Assembly: GCA_021775655.1 (NCBI GenBank)
Contig: JAJFHK010000060.1
Coordinates: 1 to 8,173, forward strand
Direction: 5' to 3'
DNA length: 8,173 nucleotides
Source of the DNA: Filomicrobium sp.
Lineage (GTDB): Bacteria; Pseudomonadota; Alphaproteobacteria; Rhizobiales; Hyphomicrobiaceae
Shown: positions 6,421 to 8,173 of the stretch, one piece after another
Layout of the letters: the number at the start of each line of letters is the position of its first letter
Position numbering within the stretch: the stretch's first letter is position 1
Notes under the pieces: generated by a model
Seen by the model: the letters and a program-made list of their open reading frames with translations, nothing else
Told to the model about the DNA's origin: nothing
Database searches by the model: none
Program-made: the position numbers and the translations under genes

Positions 6421-7446
6421 ATGACGAAGATAGTCGGACTTTGCCTGTTGATACTGCTCGGTACCGTTGGCGATGCGTTGGCGCATGAGCACGGCGGCCA
6501 CGATGAACCAGCGGCCAACTTTGAAATGATTAAGTCCTTGTTCGTGCGCGACGGCATTGTTGCAGGGCCTGAAATCGTCGACTGCCGATTATCAGGCGGC
6601 ATGCGCACCAAATGTTTTTCGATCACGGTGCGGCCAGAGCCAAGCGAGTTCAAAACCGGCCCCTGGTGCCCACGCCATGTTTCAGATGGTCCCGACAAAG
6701 CGGGCATCTGGCTGCACGATGGCAAGGTGCATGATGCCGATGGCACGTTCGTGAAAAATCTGAAGGACTTCTATAACGATGAACGCTGGCAGTTGTTTGA
6801 TGCTAAATCGGGAAATATCCGCGTTACTGACAGCAAACAATCGTGTGAGGGCGCCGCCCGACCGGATGTCGACCCGAAGTTTCGAAATCACTGTGTCGAG
6901 TGCCGAACGTCTTACATGAAAGCGGGCGCAGTCATGAGCTACGTGATCCCGCTGCGGCCAGTCGACGTTGCCAAACCAGGTCCGCGCGTCGGGCGTGGAG
7001 GCGTGGGGCTTAGTTTCAATGGCGCTAAATTGGAAGCTCCGGTGCCGGTGGATGCAATCATTCGTGCACACACGCTGGCGCCGCTGGACGATTGCGGCGG
7101 GCACGTAAACCTTCACGTGGGATATCACATCCACGCCGTGACGGGCTGCCTGAAAGAGGTCAAATCGACCGAGAACCATGCACCGATCATCGGCATCGCT
7201 ATGGATGGTTATCCGCTGCATACCCGCCTCGATGCCAATGGCAACGAACCCACGAACCTGGATCGCTGTCGCGGCCATGTTGCCAACGGCCTCGGGTACC
7301 ACTACCACGTCGCTGCACCCGGCCAGAACGCAATCATCGGTTGTCACCGGGGCGAGACTGGATGCACCTTCGAGGGCGGCCCACAGGCTTGCGACGCAAC
7401 GACATGGGGCAACATTCAGCGGTGGTTCCTTGGTTGGTTCTATTGA
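6421..7446 (+). CDS. Exported YHYH-domain protein, Cys- and His-rich
   Basis: This 341-residue protein is predicted to act in the periplasm or outside the cell. An N-terminal signal peptide (MTK, hydrophobic core IVGLCLLILLGTVG, cleavage after ALA at residue 21) is followed by a His-rich start, HEHGGHDE. The C-terminal half matches the YHYH domain family (PF14240 as I recall it): SYVIPLRP, then GVGLSFNGAKLEAPVP, CGGHVNLHVGYHIH (HxH at 236-238), IGIAMDGYPL, and the name-giving YHYH at 293-296. Twelve cysteines follow the signal peptide, an even number that suits disulfide bonds outside the cytoplasm. The His clusters suggest metal binding, but the biochemical role of this family is not established as far as I know. 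The ATG at 6421 is preferred because it gives a clean signal peptide; a GTG at 6403 would add six residues ahead of it. A GGGG tract at 6410-6413 is the only Shine-Dalgarno candidate and is part of the palindrome GGGGTTCCCC. The divergent MarR-family gene is its likely regulator. Confidence 0.88.
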   Translation: MTKIVGLCLLILLGTVGDALAHEHGGHDEPAANFEMIKSLFVRDGIVAGPEIVDCRLSGGMRTKCFSITVRPEPSEFKTGPWCPRHVSDGPDKAGIWLHDGKVHDADGTFVKNLKDFYNDERWQLFDAKSGNIRVTDSKQSCEGAARPDVDPKFRNHCVECRTSYMKAGAVMSYVIPLRPVDVAKPGPRVGRGGVGLSFNGAKLEAPVPVDAIIRAHTLAPLDDCGGHVNLHVGYHIHAVTGCLKEVKSTENHAPIIGIAMDGYPLHTRLDANGNEPTNLDRCRGHVANGLGYHYHVAAPGQNAIIGCHRGETGCTFEGGPQACDATTWGNIQRWFLGWFY

Positions 7447-7514
7447 ACCCTTGTAGTGGAGCCTAGTGGGCCCAACATTGTCAGCGAGTGAGTCGGGGCT
7501 AAAGGCCGCGGTCG

Positions 7515-7535
7515 CTATATAATGACCTAATATAG
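7515..7535. promoter_or_regulatory. Inverted repeat with -10-like box upstream of the antiporter gene
   Basis: CTATAT (7515-7520) and ATATAG (7530-7535) are inverted copies separated by 9 bp. TATAAT at 7518-7523 overlaps the left arm and is a consensus -10 hexamer, though no good -35 box lies at the usual distance. The AT-rich dyad resembles the MarR candidate operator at 6364-6377 in character but is not the same sequence. It may be a regulated promoter for the chaA-like gene. Confidence 0.35.
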
Positions 7536-7554
7536 TGTCTTATTGATTCCTGAC

Positions 7555-7589
7555 GTGGGTCGTGGCTCGGGACCGCTGCCCACTTTTTT
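7555..7589 (+). terminator. Intrinsic terminator just upstream of the antiporter start
   Basis: GTGGG (7555-7559) pairs with CCCAC (7579-7583), and an inner GTGG/CCGC helix extends it past a mismatch. Six Ts follow at 7584-7589. It is 108 bases after the YHYH stop and only 11 bases before the chaA Shine-Dalgarno. It either ends the YHYH transcript or, if the promoter near 7518 is real, acts as an attenuator in the chaA leader. Confidence 0.7.
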
Positions 7590-7611
7590 AATGCCGCTAC
7601 GGAGGGTAATC

Positions 7612-8173
7612 GTGAAACCAGTCGCGACAACAAGGATGTCGGTGTAGGTCGCAGAGGTCAGGAAAGAGCTACCGTTTATTTTCGGCGCGGCTACCCTCGC
7701 CGCCTTTGAGTTCGGTTGCGATGCCTGGCTGACCGGTCTCGACAGTCCATTGATTGCGGCGTTGCTTTTTACCTGGTTGTTCGTGGCGATGCTCTGGGCA
7801 ACGTTCGGTGTGGTGCGCCATGCCGACGCGCTCGCCGAGCTACTGGGCGAGCCCTACGGCACACTCATCCTGACGCTGGCAGTGATCGGCATTGAGGTCG
7901 CTTTGATTTCAGCCGTGATGTTGGCAGGCGAAGCGTCGCCGACGCTGGCGCGCGACACTATGCATGCCGTGCTGATGATCGTGCTCAACGGCCTCGTCGG
8001 TGGGGTGCTATTGCTCGGTGGAATCCTTCACCGCGAACAGGACTACAATCTTCAGGGCGCAAGATCGTTCATTGCCGTGCTTCTGCCTCTGGCGGTCATC
8101 TCCCTCATCCTCCCCAAGTTCACCGAGTCAACTGCGACACCGACGTTCTCACCCCTGCAGGAAGGGTTCTTCG
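7612..8173 (+). pseudogene. chaA: ChaA-type Ca2+(Na+,K+)/H+ antiporter, 5' part, interrupted by an in-frame TAG; runs off the window
   Basis: The frame encodes the N-terminal part of a CaCA-superfamily cation/proton exchanger of the inner membrane. Recognisable ChaA sequence includes VVRHADALAELLGEPYGTL, then LAVIGIEVALISAVMLAGEA (with the acidic residue typical of the cation-binding helix), PTLARDTMHAVLMIV, NGLVGGVLLLGG and LLPLAVISLILP. At least four hydrophobic segments are present, and the 3' end lies beyond 8173. The best start is GTG at 7612, behind a strong GGAGGG at 7601-7606; ATG at 7591 is also in frame. Codon 12 from that GTG is TAG (7645-7647). The frame is open from 7648 onwards with family-like sequence (EVRKELPF) directly after the stop. 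No ATG, GTG or TTG follows until TTG at 7750, which would lose the first membrane segment. Possible explanations are a nonsense mutation, a sequencing error, or a non-standard start such as ATT at 7678 behind AGGAAAGAG. Confidence 0.8.

Noticed and set aside
6682..7347. A 221-codon minus-strand frame inside the YHYH gene
   Set aside because: It is the antisense of a gene with a signal peptide and a recognised domain, and its translation has no recognisable features.
7447..7611. Riboswitch (such as a yybP-ykoY type) ahead of the antiporter gene
   Set aside because: I could not find the conserved paired elements of a known aptamer, and only about 25 bases separate the predicted transcript start from the terminator.
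1..8173. CRISPR array, tRNA, rRNA or insertion sequence
   Set aside because: No regularly spaced repeats, no cloverleaf-like segment, and no transposase or terminal inverted repeats were seen on either strand.

Overview
The window looks like chromosomal DNA of an alphaproteobacterium, probably Hyphomicrobiales/Rhizobiales-like. This rests on GC-rich codon use, the style of the Acs and ChaA proteins, and an AceE-type E1 gene paired with an Lrp-family regulator. The taxonomic call is an inference; no rRNA or tRNA is present.

Layout, left to right. (1) 1-214 is the leader of acs, with two compact palindromes and a plausible sigma70 promoter. (2) 215-2170 (+) is a full-length acetyl-CoA synthetase gene. 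It ends in a strong hairpin with T-tracts on both sides, which can also serve the convergent gene. (3) 2424-2876 (-) is an Lrp/AsnC-family regulator. (4) It is divergent, across a 146-bp spacer with TAGTG/CACTA half-sites, from 3023-5677 (+), an 884-residue homodimeric 2-oxoacid dehydrogenase E1 of the AceE/MdeB type. The pair resembles mdeR-mdeB of pseudomonad methionine catabolism (2-oxobutyrate oxidation to propionyl-CoA), but no methionine gamma-lyase (mdeA) is present. (5) 5678-5917 has no gene I can recognise. (6) 5918-6358 (-) is a MarR-family regulator. (7) It is divergent from 6421-7446 (+), an exported, Cys- and His-rich YHYH-domain protein, across a 62-bp spacer with a near-perfect dyad over the promoters. 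(8) 7447-7611 holds a -10-like box, an inverted repeat and an intrinsic terminator directly ahead of the next start. (9) From 7612 to the window edge (+) is the 5' part of a ChaA-type Ca2+(Na+,K+)/H+ antiporter gene. Its best start is followed by an in-frame TAG at codon 12.

How the genes may work together. The left half concerns acyl-CoA formation: acetate (and perhaps propionate) activation by Acs, and oxidative decarboxylation of pyruvate or 2-oxobutyrate by the E1 under Lrp-type control. The E1 must borrow its E2 and E3 subunits from elsewhere in the genome. The right half may be an envelope or cation-related module (MarR regulator, periplasmic YHYH protein, cation/proton antiporter). That link rests only on adjacency and is the most open part of the window.
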